Both the position numbers and the translations under genes were made by a program. A stretch of DNA of 64,000 bases from Mycolicibacterium sp. HK-90 (GTDB taxonomy: Bacteria > Actinomycetota > Actinomycetes > Mycobacteriales > Mycobacteriaceae): NCBI RefSeq assembly GCF_030486405.1, contig NZ_CP129613.1:496001-560000 (forward strand), in the 5' to 3' direction. The notes beneath the pieces are model-generated. The model saw only the letters and a program-made list of their open reading frames with translations. It was not told the origin of the DNA and did no database searches. This document shows, piece after piece, positions 34,628-43,142 of this stretch. The stretch's first letter is position 1. Every line of letters begins with the position of its first letter.

Positions 34628-36157
34628 GTGATACATCCCGAAGAAGTTGTATGTTCCGCAGTCGGAGAAAGCGCGCCTTCGACGCGTCCGCACCTTAATC
34701 GCGAGATGGGGCTGTTCCGTTCGTGGGCAGCGGCTTTCGGCTTCGTTTCTATCGCAACGGGTATCTTCACTGCCTATGGGGCGATGTTGAAGACGTCGGG
34801 ATTCGCCGGGATCTGGACCTGGATAATCGTCGCCGTCGGCCAGTTTGCTGTCGCTGTCATCTTCGGGCTACTCGCCAGTCGGATACCTATGACGGGTTAC
34901 GCCTACCAGTGGGTGTCCCGGCTCACCAATCCTGTGCTGGGCTGGATCATGGGCTGGCTGTCGTTTGCATTCCTCACGATTGTTGTTGTAGCGGTTGATT
35001 ACACCGTTGCTTCGACGATTCTGCCGGCGTTGATAGGACCGATGACGGGGGGCGACTCCTGGATGATCACAGCCCTGATCATGGTGATTCAGTTCAGCTT
35101 GGTGGCCACATCCACGCGAATGTCACTTCGGGTCAACAGTATCGCTGTCGTCTTCGAGTTGCTTGGTGTGGTGGGGCTAATTCTCCTCTTGTTCGGCGCC
35201 GGGTTCATCAATCACGGTTTCCACTTCGAGAATCTCTGGAGCACAGCTCCAATTCCGTCAGATGGGTACCTGTCGATCGGAACGTTGACAGAAGTCGGGC
35301 CTTGGATTTTGGCAACGTTGTTGGGCTCCTTCACGATTGTAGGGTTCGAAACAGCGGCAAACCTGGCCGAGGAAACCAATAACCCGAAGCAGACAGTTCC
35401 CAAGGCCATGATGATCTCCGTCGGTAGCGTCGGCGTACTTGGAATGCTGCTGCTGATTGTGGTCACGTCGCTCGCCGGCGACGCTGAACAACTCGCGCAA
35501 TCATCCTCGCCGGTGGCCGATGTGGTTGCGGCACATCTCGGGTCCCTCATGGGCCGAGTGTTGCTCGGTGCAATCATCGTGTCGATCTTCTCTTGCGGGT
35601 TGATGATCATGCTGAGCAACAGCCGACTGGTGTGGGCGATGTCGCGAGACGAGCGATTCCCTGGATGGCAGGTGTTGTCGAAGCTGTCTCCGAAGTTTCA
35701 AACACCTCTTGCCGCTGCGACAACAGTCTTCGTGCTTTCCCAGCTGATATTGGCTATCTTCGCCAATCAACCTGACGCTCTGTTCATCCTGTTCGCGGCC
35801 GGAAGTCTGATCCCGGCACTGATTTACGCCGGCACGGTCGCCATGTACATCGCCAAGCGACGGGTCCTTCCGCCGGCTTCGGCCGACGCCTTTCATCTGC
35901 CGGCATTCGTCGAATTCGGCGCAGTTGGGATCGCCTCGTGTTGGCTGGCCTATGAACTCTCTGTATTCCGCGACCGGTCCTTCACAATCCCGTGGGTGTA
36001 CGTGCTGCTGATGGTTGCCATTGGCTCGGTCTATCTCGCCTACTTGCTCCTCAAGAAGGGCGGCCCACGCGGGTTGGTCATGCCCGATCTGTCCTCCATC
36101 GATGCTGGCTTCGACGGACCGCACGGTGTGGCAAGCTCAAGACATCCAAATCAGTAA
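34628..36157 (+). CDS. APC-superfamily amino acid/amine permease (ACT-like)
   Basis: This is a 509-residue protein with about 12 membrane helices. It has an N-terminal GLFRSWAAAFGFVSIATGIFTAYG segment and the motif TGYAYQWVSRLTNPVLGWIMGWL, as in the amino acid-choline (ACT/GABA permease-like) branch. The GFETAANLAEETNNPKQTVPKA loop is typical. GTG 34628 is the longest start; ATG 34706 is possible. It differs from the CAT-like permease at 23531 and probably imports an amino acid, GABA-like or quaternary amine substrate for the HisD/aspartase-like enzymes. Confidence 0.88.
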   Translation: MIHPEEVVCSAVGESAPSTRPHLNREMGLFRSWAAAFGFVSIATGIFTAYGAMLKTSGFAGIWTWIIVAVGQFAVAVIFGLLASRIPMTGYAYQWVSRLTNPVLGWIMGWLSFAFLTIVVVAVDYTVASTILPALIGPMTGGDSWMITALIMVIQFSLVATSTRMSLRVNSIAVVFELLGVVGLILLLFGAGFINHGFHFENLWSTAPIPSDGYLSIGTLTEVGPWILATLLGSFTIVGFETAANLAEETNNPKQTVPKAMMISVGSVGVLGMLLLIVVTSLAGDAEQLAQSSSPVADVVAAHLGSLMGRVLLGAIIVSIFSCGLMIMLSNSRLVWAMSRDERFPGWQVLSKLSPKFQTPLAAATTVFVLSQLILAIFANQPDALFILFAAGSLIPALIYAGTVAMYIAKRRVLPPASADAFHLPAFVEFGAVGIASCWLAYELSVFRDRSFTIPWVYVLLMVAIGSVYLAYLLLKKGGPRGLVMPDLSSIDAGFDGPHGVASSRHPNQ

Positions 36158-36509
36158 CGACGAAGGCAAATAGGGACCCATAGGTCGAGCAGGCTGAGCT
36201 GTGTTCGGTGTCGGGGTCGGCCGCCCTATGGGTCGCGAGCCCTGCAGAAGATACGAATCGGTCACCTTCGTTGTAGAACGAAGTTCTTCGCGCAGACCGT
36301 CGGCACCAGTTGTTGGCGAGGAAGCGAGGACGGCAGGTGTGGCCGCTTGGCTGACGCGAAGCTGCGCGGTCGTCAAAACAACTTAATTGCAAGATAATTC
36401 GTTCACCAGTGGCCCGCTAGGGCCCGGACTCCGAGATCGAGAATTACTGCGATACCGATGCCATCGTTGGCGCTGTGTGGCGTGCCTCGCACCCTGGGGT
36501 GAGTGGCGA
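36158..36509. other. Gene-poor stretch after the permease
   Basis: No gene is supported. Frames on both strands are short and unlike any known family. It precedes a duplicated upstream element at 36510-36622. Confidence 0.4.
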
Positions 36510-36622
36510 CATGTACCCATCTGATCTGGACGGCAACGTAATTGCGAGTTGATCACCAACAAACGGCACCGCAAGGCTGCATCATCAGTACGAGCCATGC
36601 CGCAGAAGGGATCCAAATGAAT
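36510..36622 (+). repeat. Copy of the upstream region of the SnoaL-like gene at 43975
   Basis: TGTACCCATCTGATCTGGA near 36521 and CAGAAGGGATCCAAATGA just before 36622 also occur at 43880 and 43961-43978, with similar spacing (about 100 bp total). In this copy the ATG at 36617 opens a short frame (MNAVAVGQHRR) that is not SnoaL-like. It is a duplicated promoter/leader whose gene was lost or replaced. Confidence 0.6.
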
Positions 36623-36906
36623 GCTGTCGCAGTTGGCCAGCACCGACGGCTTCGGCGACATCTTCAGACACTTCGCGTCGATCCGAGTCTGATCGGAAGA
36701 AGGCGATCGAGTGAAGGTTATCCCCAGCAGACATCGCGGTCTATCCCGCTGGGGGGAACACTAAAACTGGGTGTCCATAGTTAATCGCTATCTGCAGGAC
36801 TGAACATCACAACCTGCTTTCGGAGCCTTGATGATCAACCAGAAAACCTATGTGAACGCGACGGTCACGGGACACGAGTTTCCCGCACCTACAACAGGAT
36901 TAGGCG
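36623..36906. other. Short gap, no gene recognised
   Basis: The 55-codon frame opened at ATG 36617 runs through part of this interval but has no family features. The remainder shows no gene. Confidence 0.35.
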
Positions 36907-38322
36907 ATGTCCCGCACCTGCAGTGAAACCGATCCGATGCCCGGCATCGCAACAGCAGGTGAGTCCGTCGCTGACACGTACCTGATCCTCGGGGATACGG
37001 CGGTCGCCAAGCGCACTCTGTCCGCGCTACGCCGTCAGCGCCGGCGAGTGACTCACTTGCCAGCGCCCAGCGACGATGAACTCCGGGCAGCGTTGGAGGT
37101 GCGGCGCCGCGGTGTCGCGGTGCTGACGCACAACGACGTGACCTCATTGCGATACGCACTTGTGGTCGCCCACGTTGGCAGCGATACTCCGCTTGTTGTA
37201 ACTATTTTCGACCGCACAATCGGGGATGAGCTCAAAACGTTGCTGCCCCAGTGTCATGTCACCTCACCTGCGGATCTCGCTGCACCACCACTCACCGGAC
37301 CCTGTCTACGGCGCAGGCTGCTGGCGGCATCCCGCAGCGCCGACGGGCTCGTTCGCACCATCGAGTCCCGCAATGGTCAACCCGTCGCACTTATTGCCGA
37401 ACGGCAACGAGTCCCCCGGTGGCACATCCTGCTAACGCACCTCACAGGTCTGCTTCGCACCCCCGACAAAGGCACGCGTCTACTCCTGACAGGCCTCGCT
37501 GGGCTTCTGACCCTGCTCGTTGTCGACTGGGCGGTGCTCGTCGGTTGCGGTCACCGCGGCATAGTGCAGGGGTTCCACGAGGCGGTCAGCGTGATCGCCA
37601 CAGTGGGACCGGCAAGCGAGATACACGACATCCCGGCCTACTCTGTCTTCGCGGCGCTAGCCATGCTTGCCGCCATCGCGTTCACGGCGATGTTCACGGC
37701 AGGCATCGTGGACCGCATCCTGGGTCCTCGACTGCACGGCCTCCTCGGTCCGCGTGTAGTGCCGCACTCCGGGCACGTCATTGTCATCGGCCTCGGACAG
37801 GTTGGTCTGCGGCTGTGCCGGGAACTGCTCTCACTAGGAATTCCGGTAGTGGGCGTCGAACGCGATCGCAACGCAGCCAATCTGCGTCTGGTACGCCCTC
37901 TACGACTGCCTGTCGTCATCGGGCACGGCACCGATCGTCGACTACTAGAGAAGGTCGGTATCCACCGAGCCCGCGCCGTCGCCGCCGTCGGTTCAGACGA
38001 CCTCGACAACATCGCCGTCGCCATTGCGGTGGCGAGGGTGGCTCCGTCTCGCCGTGTCGTAATCCGAGCAGGTGAACACGAGGCGATCGCTGAGACGCGA
38101 TCGTTGTTTCCGTTGGGCATCGTCCGCGATGTAGCCAGTCTCAGCGCGGCGTATGTCGTCGCGCGTCTACTGGATTATCGGCCGCTATCCGTGATCAGCG
38201 ACGACACCGAATTCTTCATCGAGGTGTCCCCCGGAACTTTTCATCGGGTAGGCGCGAGCCCAGCCCCTGAGAGTATGGATGCTCCGCACCGCTCCGACAC
38301 TCAGACAGCGCAGACGGTTTGA
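36907..38322 (+). CDS. TrkA-N/ion-channel-like protein with two NAD-binding domains
   Basis: This 471-residue protein has a degenerate N-terminal Rossmann/TrkA-N domain (DTYLILGDTAVAKRTLSAL), two central hydrophobic helices (LLLTGLAGLLTLLVVDWAVLVG and FAALAMLAAIAFTAMFTAGIV) and a clear C-terminal TrkA-N domain (HVIVIGLGQVGLRLCRELL). Between the helices is VIATVGPAS where a potassium channel would have TVGYG, so the selectivity filter is altered. Comparable RCK-channel proteins gate potassium flow by NAD(H); this one may be a non-selective channel or a regulator. AGGATTAGG lies before ATG 36907; ATG 36937 is an alternative. Confidence 0.75.
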   Translation: MSRTCSETDPMPGIATAGESVADTYLILGDTAVAKRTLSALRRQRRRVTHLPAPSDDELRAALEVRRRGVAVLTHNDVTSLRYALVVAHVGSDTPLVVTIFDRTIGDELKTLLPQCHVTSPADLAAPPLTGPCLRRRLLAASRSADGLVRTIESRNGQPVALIAERQRVPRWHILLTHLTGLLRTPDKGTRLLLTGLAGLLTLLVVDWAVLVGCGHRGIVQGFHEAVSVIATVGPASEIHDIPAYSVFAALAMLAAIAFTAMFTAGIVDRILGPRLHGLLGPRVVPHSGHVIVIGLGQVGLRLCRELLSLGIPVVGVERDRNAANLRLVRPLRLPVVIGHGTDRRLLEKVGIHRARAVAAVGSDDLDNIAVAIAVARVAPSRRVVIRAGEHEAIAETRSLFPLGIVRDVASLSAAYVVARLLDYRPLSVISDDTEFFIEVSPGTFHRVGASPAPESMDAPHRSDTQTAQTV

Positions 38323-38403
38323 GCACGAACTCATTCACGGGCGGTGCGATGGTCGCCGAGGTGGTCGGCGACTGTTGCACCTGCTCAAACCTGACTTAGG
38401 CTA

Positions 38404-38617
38404 GACGGTGATTGACCTGGCGCGAGTAACCAGGCTGAGCGGTGCGGTGCAGACCACGCAATCGGACTTCAGTGCGACGTTGTCATCGGTCGCGATAATC
38501 CCGGTTGGCTCGTGCCAGCCAGATCGGCTGCATCTTTGCCGATCTTGTCCGAACTGGCGGCATGGACGCCCACCAGTTCCAAATCGGGCCGGACGACGAG
38601 CGCCTGCGCAATGGAGC
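38404..38617 (-). pseudogene. DapB-like pseudogene with internal deletion
   Basis: 38404-38440 matches 49751-49788 and 38446-38617 matches 50008-50190 of the DapB-like gene at 49163-50236, at high identity. The middle of about 220 bp is missing, along with the 5' and 3' ends and a further 12 bp. The recognisable minus-strand text includes EPTGIIATDD, SDCVVCTA and LSLVTRARSITV. It is a truncated, recombined copy about 11 kb from its likely source. The rest of 38323-38802 contains no other gene. Confidence 0.75.
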
Positions 38618-38802
38618 CCAGCGCCTTGCGGCGGCATCGACCTGAAGCTGATGCTGCTACTGGTCAAAATGTTGCGAACGCATCGTGGTATTGCGCCCAC
38701 TTTGTTGGTGATATGTAGCAAGGTACGTTGTGCCGAGACCTCGGAGTGCGACGACTGTTGCATCGGCGCATGGAATTGTCGGCCAAAGTCGTCGCCGCAA
38801 TT

Positions 38803-39558
38803 TTATCGACTATGCCGCTTGCTTTTTCGCTTTCCCGCCGTAGCGCTGTATTCAGCAGATACTGCTCTGACGATAGCTGTCAGAAACCGTTCGAGCTGCT
38901 CTGCGTTGGCGATGGTCTGATCCCCGACGAGGAGGCGGCCATAAACTCCGCCGATAAACGTCGTGACGGCGGTGCTTTGCATGTCGAGCAGTTCGGGATT
39001 GGACGCCGGTTCGGGTGGCAGAATCTGCTCGATCGCATCGCGGCACATGGTGATGATGTGGGGGAGGAAGTCTTGGTAAACCTCCGCCAGCGCAGGGTCA
39101 CGTGTGGAGGCCAGCAGCAGTTCCTGGCGTGCTTTGTTGAGCATCAATCCGGCCCCGTCGCCCTGCATCATGACCAGATGCGCGATCCGGCCGAACGGTG
39201 AGTCGGACTTGGTTGATTCTTCAGTCACCGATTGCAGATTCGCGGTGTCCATCTCGGCGACGCGTTCGGCGACGCCGCGCAACAGTGCAGCGCGAGTGCG
39301 GTAGTAGTAAGACGTCGTCCCGCTAGGTACTCCGGCTTGCTGGTCTACCTTGGGATGACTCAGCCCATGCGATCCCTGCTCGGCCAGTACTTGGACCGCC
39401 GCGTCGCATAGTTCACGCCGACGTTTCTGGCCGTCGCGTTTTCGTTGTGTAGCGATGTCGCTCAGTGTAATGGGGCTACCGCGGTCTATGGGTGGCGCTG
39501 CACTGTGCCGAGGACGATGTTTCGTACCTGGTCGCCCTCCTCGGCCACATGCAGGCAT
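38803..39558 (-). CDS. TetR-family transcriptional regulator
   Basis: This is a protein of about 250 residues. The helix-turn-helix reads RRRELCDAAVQVLAEQGSHGLSHPKVDQQAGVPSGTTSYYYRTRAALLRGVAERV. The start is uncertain: ATG 39558 is used, but the conserved part begins only about 37 residues later and no good start lies nearer (a longer frame reaches 39636). The rest is helical with no recognisable ligand motif. It is divergent from the MBL-fold operon, which carries two tandem palindromes just before its first gene; these are its probable operators. Confidence 0.82.
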   Translation of the reverse strand: MPACGRGGRPGTKHRPRHSAAPPIDRGSPITLSDIATQRKRDGQKRRRELCDAAVQVLAEQGSHGLSHPKVDQQAGVPSGTTSYYYRTRAALLRGVAERVAEMDTANLQSVTEESTKSDSPFGRIAHLVMMQGDGAGLMLNKARQELLLASTRDPALAEVYQDFLPHIITMCRDAIEQILPPEPASNPELLDMQSTAVTTFIGGVYGRLLVGDQTIANAEQLERFLTAIVRAVSAEYSATAGKRKSKRHSR

Positions 39559-39881
39559 GGGCACTGTGCCATGGTGTAATACCGCAAATCGCACCGACTC
39601 CGGGGAGTCGGCACAAGCTCGCTGCTGCATGGGCATTGAGATCGAGCCGCGCGCTAGCGGTGGTGGACAGCGTCGATGGCTGTGAAGCCAGTGTCACACC
39701 ATTCTGACGGATGCGGTCACCGCCTCACCTCCACCCGACAGGTGAATCGTTTCTTGCGACGCCGACGCTGACTTCGCGGATACCGGCGGTCATCTCGTTT
39801 GCCCCACCACGCAATCCAGGTGTTGCCGGGCGCCAGTCCCGACCATCGCATCCGGTGTGCAGAAACCAGCCATTGACAGCA
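39559..39881. other. Divergent promoter region
   Basis: About 320 bp lie between the TetR gene and the palindromes. If the TetR gene starts at 39636 the gap is shorter. No other gene is supported. Confidence 0.4.
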
Positions 39882-39921
39882 CCTCTAAAGCGTTAGAGGA
39901 TGACCTCTAACGCATTAGAGG
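39882..39921. promoter_or_regulatory. Two tandem 18-bp palindromic operators
   Basis: CCTCTAAAGCGTTAGAGG (39882-39899) and CCTCTAACGCATTAGAGG (39904-39921) have identical 7-bp arms, CCTCTAA and TTAGAGG. Their centres are 22 bp apart, two helical turns. They end 18 bp before the preferred start of the MBL-fold gene. This strongly suggests cooperative binding of a TetR dimer pair. Confidence 0.75.
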
Positions 39922-39939
39922 ATGGAATCGAGGGATCTA

Positions 39940-41184
39940 ATGGCTGGAATCCACCGGGAGCGCCCTGGCGCTGAGGCGCTCGAAATTGCCACGGGTGACC
40001 CAGCGATATCGCTTGGCAAGGACATCTGGATGTCGCCTGGTGTCTCGAATTCCTACGCCGTGGGAACCGACGATGGCCGGGTGATTGTCAACGCAGGCCT
40101 GGTCTTCGAAGGAGCGCTGCGCCAGAGAGCGTTCGCAGGCGTGGCCGGCCCGACGCGGGCGATCATTGTCACCCAGGGGCATGGCGACCACTGGGGAGCG
40201 GTCAACTCGCTACGCGAGGACGGCACAGAGGTGGTGATGCACTCCAGCTACCGATATTGGCGCAGCGACCACGAACTACTCGCCGGCTACCGGGCGCCCA
40301 AGACGACGTTCGCGTTCGAGAAGTTCTCCATCGCCATCATGAAATACTTGGGCACCGTCGATCCGGCGACTATCGACTTCAGCTTTCCTGAACCGAGCAC
40401 TACATTCGACCGACGCCTAGAATTGAAATACGGCGGACGCCGCTTCGAGTTGGCATCGACGCCTGGTGGGGAGACCACCGACTCGCTGGTGGTGTTTCTG
40501 CCGGATGATCGAATCCTCTTTACGGGCAACCTTTTCGGACCGCTGTTCGGCCATGTGCCGAACCTGATGACGATCCGCGGTGACCGGTACCGCGACCCCC
40601 TCCTCTACGTCGAGTCGCTGAACACCGTGCTGTCGTTTGCGCCCGAACGCCTGATCACCGGTCACTTCAACCCGATCGAAGGCGCCGACCGTATCGCGGA
40701 AGAGGTCACCGCGATGCGTGATGCCATGCAGGCCGTGCACGACCGCACCGTGGAGCTGATGGCGGCCGGCTCTGATGTCTACACCGCCATGCGTGAAGTG
40801 CGTGTACCTGAGCAGTTTGACGTCGGTGAAGGCTATGGCAAGACGTCTTGGAACGTTCGGGCGATCTGGGAGATGTACGCCGGCTGGTTCCAGCATCGCT
40901 CCACGACCGAGTTGTACGGCGTTGCTCCGGCGTCGGTCGCGCACGAGGTGGTGGCTGCTGCTGGTGCGGACAGCCTCATCGGGGCCGCGCGCAGGCACGT
41001 CGCAAGCAATCGACCCGTCGAAGCACTTCACTTGACGGACTTGGTTCTTGCAGCGGAGCCGACCAATCCGGAAGCGCGTGGGGTCGCCATCGATGCCCAT
41101 CAGATGTTGCTGAGGGACACCGAAAACTTCTGGGAGCGGGCCTGGCTCGCTAACGCCATCAATGAATTGGGGACTACGGAATGA
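39940..41184 (+). CDS. Metallo-beta-lactamase-fold hydrolase, alkylsulfatase-like
   Basis: This 414-residue protein has an MBL domain and a C-terminal helical dimerisation part, as in SdsA1-type alkylsulfatases (WNVRAIWEMYAGWFQ, then HLTDLVLAAEPTNPEAR). The metal motif reads TQGHGDHWGA (Gln79, His81, Asp83, His84): the usual first His is Gln. STPGGETTDS and GHFNPIEGAD supply further possible ligands. It may therefore bind one metal differently and hydrolyse a sulfate ester, lactone or thioester. ATG 39940 follows GAGGGATC and keeps both palindromes upstream; ATG 39922 would overlap them. It overlaps the following SDR by 4 bp. Confidence 0.78.
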   Translation: MAGIHRERPGAEALEIATGDPAISLGKDIWMSPGVSNSYAVGTDDGRVIVNAGLVFEGALRQRAFAGVAGPTRAIIVTQGHGDHWGAVNSLREDGTEVVMHSSYRYWRSDHELLAGYRAPKTTFAFEKFSIAIMKYLGTVDPATIDFSFPEPSTTFDRRLELKYGGRRFELASTPGGETTDSLVVFLPDDRILFTGNLFGPLFGHVPNLMTIRGDRYRDPLLYVESLNTVLSFAPERLITGHFNPIEGADRIAEEVTAMRDAMQAVHDRTVELMAAGSDVYTAMREVRVPEQFDVGEGYGKTSWNVRAIWEMYAGWFQHRSTTELYGVAPASVAHEVVAAAGADSLIGAARRHVASNRPVEALHLTDLVLAAEPTNPEARGVAIDAHQMLLRDTENFWERAWLANAINELGTTE

Positions 41185-41927
41185 ACACTGCTACTTTTGA
41201 TTTTACTGGATCCGATGTACTGGTGACAGGTGGCACCTCGGGTATCGGCAATGGCATCGCCACCGCGTTCGCCAAAGCCGGTGCAGCCGTGACTATTACA
41301 GGAACCCGCGCATCAGCATCAGACTACGACGCCGATCTTTCCGGGTTCACGTATCACCGGTGCCAGATTCAAGATCCGAAATCCATTGACGACCTGACGG
41401 ATTCGCTCGGCGCCCTAGATATACTGATCAATAATGCCGGTGGCCCGTATCCGGCCGGTGATGAATACGATCCTGACGGGTATGTCGCCTCCGTAACTCA
41501 GAACATGTGCGGGCCGATGCGGCTGACCATGCGCTGTTACGAACGACTCCAATCGAGCAGAGTGCCGGGCGGTGCGAGCGTAGTCAGCATCGTTTCCATG
41601 TCAGCGTTCCGCTCAGCGGTTTATGTCCCTGGGTATGCCTCATCAAAAATGGGACTAGTCGCGCTCACGATGAATCTCGCTCGACGCTGGGCGAACGACG
41701 GCATCCGGGTCAACGCGGTCGCTCCCGGCCTGATCGACACCCGCATGACGCACCCTGCGATGAGTATGCCCGAAGTCCTCGACATCGAAATCGGTTTCCA
41801 CACGCCGTTGGGTCGGCCCGGCACTCCGGAGGATTGCGTGGGCGCAGTGCTCTTCCTGTGCACCGAGACCGCCTCGTATATCACCGGCGCCAGCATCGCT
41901 GTCGATGGCGGCTACCTCACCGTCTGA
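41181..41927 (+). CDS. Short-chain dehydrogenase/reductase
   Basis: This is a 248-residue SDR: VTGGTSGIGNGIA, INNAGG, Ser region VSIVSMS and the catalytic pair YASSK, with the C terminus ASIAVDGGYLTV. The ATG at 41181 lies inside the MBL-fold stop (ATGA). It is part of the operon MBL fold, SDR, sulfotransferase, VOC. The mixture of a sulfatase-like hydrolase and a sulfotransferase with an SDR suggests metabolism of an alcohol that may occur as a sulfate ester. Confidence 0.88.
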   Translation: MNTATFDFTGSDVLVTGGTSGIGNGIATAFAKAGAAVTITGTRASASDYDADLSGFTYHRCQIQDPKSIDDLTDSLGALDILINNAGGPYPAGDEYDPDGYVASVTQNMCGPMRLTMRCYERLQSSRVPGGASVVSIVSMSAFRSAVYVPGYASSKMGLVALTMNLARRWANDGIRVNAVAPGLIDTRMTHPAMSMPEVLDIEIGFHTPLGRPGTPEDCVGAVLFLCTETASYITGASIAVDGGYLTV

Positions 41928-41957
41928 GCCGCACGTCCCACAAGAAAGGCAAGATAA

Positions 41958-43142
41958 GTGAGCGAGTTCCCCACAGTCTCATCATCGGACGACGTCCTCA
42001 AGCTGGCGCAACAGAAAACGGGGCTACACGATATTGACTCGGATTCGTGGCGCCCCGGGCTGGACCTCCTGCTCGAAGAGGTCAACACTTCGTCCGCGTT
42101 CACCGCGCACGGCCGCGAAAGCATCATCGGAGACGCAGTCGATACGCTTGCCCGCCGGCTGCGGGTGCACAGCTACATCCAGCAGCACCCCGAGGTGCTC
42201 GACTTGCCCGTCGAACGCCCATTGATCACGCTGGGAATGCCACGAACCGGAACCACCGTTGTCAGCTATCTGCTCGACCAGGACACGTCGCGGCGCTCAC
42301 TGTTGCACTGGGAGTGCATCTACCCGGTGCCACCAGCTACCGCTGACACATTGCGGACCGACCCACGCTGCTTGGCCCTACTCGATGAGCGCCAGCAGAT
42401 CCTGCAGTTTGTGAAGGACGCGAATATGCCACTGCCGCACTGGGAAGACGCCGACGGACCCACTGAATGCATGTTCATCCACACCCAGGATTTCAAAGGA
42501 CTGTCCTGGGATTCGTACCTCTCGACGCCGCATTATGCACGGTGGGTCATCAACGAAGCGGACATGACCAGCACGTACGAGTACCAGAAGCGTTATTTGC
42601 AAGTTCTCCAATCGGCGGCGCCGGGAACGTGGAGCCTGAAGATGCCGTCGCACTCGGTGCACGTCGAGGCTCTGCTTTCAGTGTTTCCCGACGCTCGGTT
42701 GATCTGGGCGCATCGGGATCCCTACAAGGCGACCGGATCGCTGTGCAATCTGTGGACGCTGCCCAAGAGCATGGTGATGAAACCCGACGCTATGGATCTG
42801 GCGGCCATCGGTCGAAATGCTATGAGTCAAATGCAATCCCACGTCGAACGTCCGCTGCGGATCCGTGAGCGCATCGGCGACGACCGGTTCTTTCACATGT
42901 ATTACCACGAGCTGATGGCCGATCCGATGGACGTGATGCGGCGCATCTATGCCTGGGCGGGCGACGAATTGGATTCCGATACTGAGTCCAGGATGTACAA
43001 ATGGCTCGCTGAGCACCCGCAGAATCGGTTTGCGCCCAACTCGTACAGCCTCGATCAGTACGGTCTGACCGTGGAGCAGCTGCAACCGGTTTTCGCCGAA
43101 TACCTCGCCGCCTTCGACATCGAGCTCGAGGAGACCTCCTGA
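41958..43142 (+). CDS. Sulfotransferase-family protein
   Basis: This 394-residue protein has the PAPS-binding loop LGMPRTGTTVVSYLLDQD near residue 90-110 (5'-phosphosulfate loop) and a second region SLKMPSHSVHVEALLSVFPDARLIWAHRDP (3'-phosphate binding), as in the Sulfotransfer_3 family common in mycobacteria. It would transfer a sulfo group from PAPS to a hydroxyl. GTG 41958 follows GAAAGG. It overlaps the VOC gene by one base (TGATG). Family members with this layout are not all proven sulfotransferases. Confidence 0.85.
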   Translation: MSEFPTVSSSDDVLKLAQQKTGLHDIDSDSWRPGLDLLLEEVNTSSAFTAHGRESIIGDAVDTLARRLRVHSYIQQHPEVLDLPVERPLITLGMPRTGTTVVSYLLDQDTSRRSLLHWECIYPVPPATADTLRTDPRCLALLDERQQILQFVKDANMPLPHWEDADGPTECMFIHTQDFKGLSWDSYLSTPHYARWVINEADMTSTYEYQKRYLQVLQSAAPGTWSLKMPSHSVHVEALLSVFPDARLIWAHRDPYKATGSLCNLWTLPKSMVMKPDAMDLAAIGRNAMSQMQSHVERPLRIRERIGDDRFFHMYYHELMADPMDVMRRIYAWAGDELDSDTESRMYKWLAEHPQNRFAPNSYSLDQYGLTVEQLQPVFAEYLAAFDIELEETS

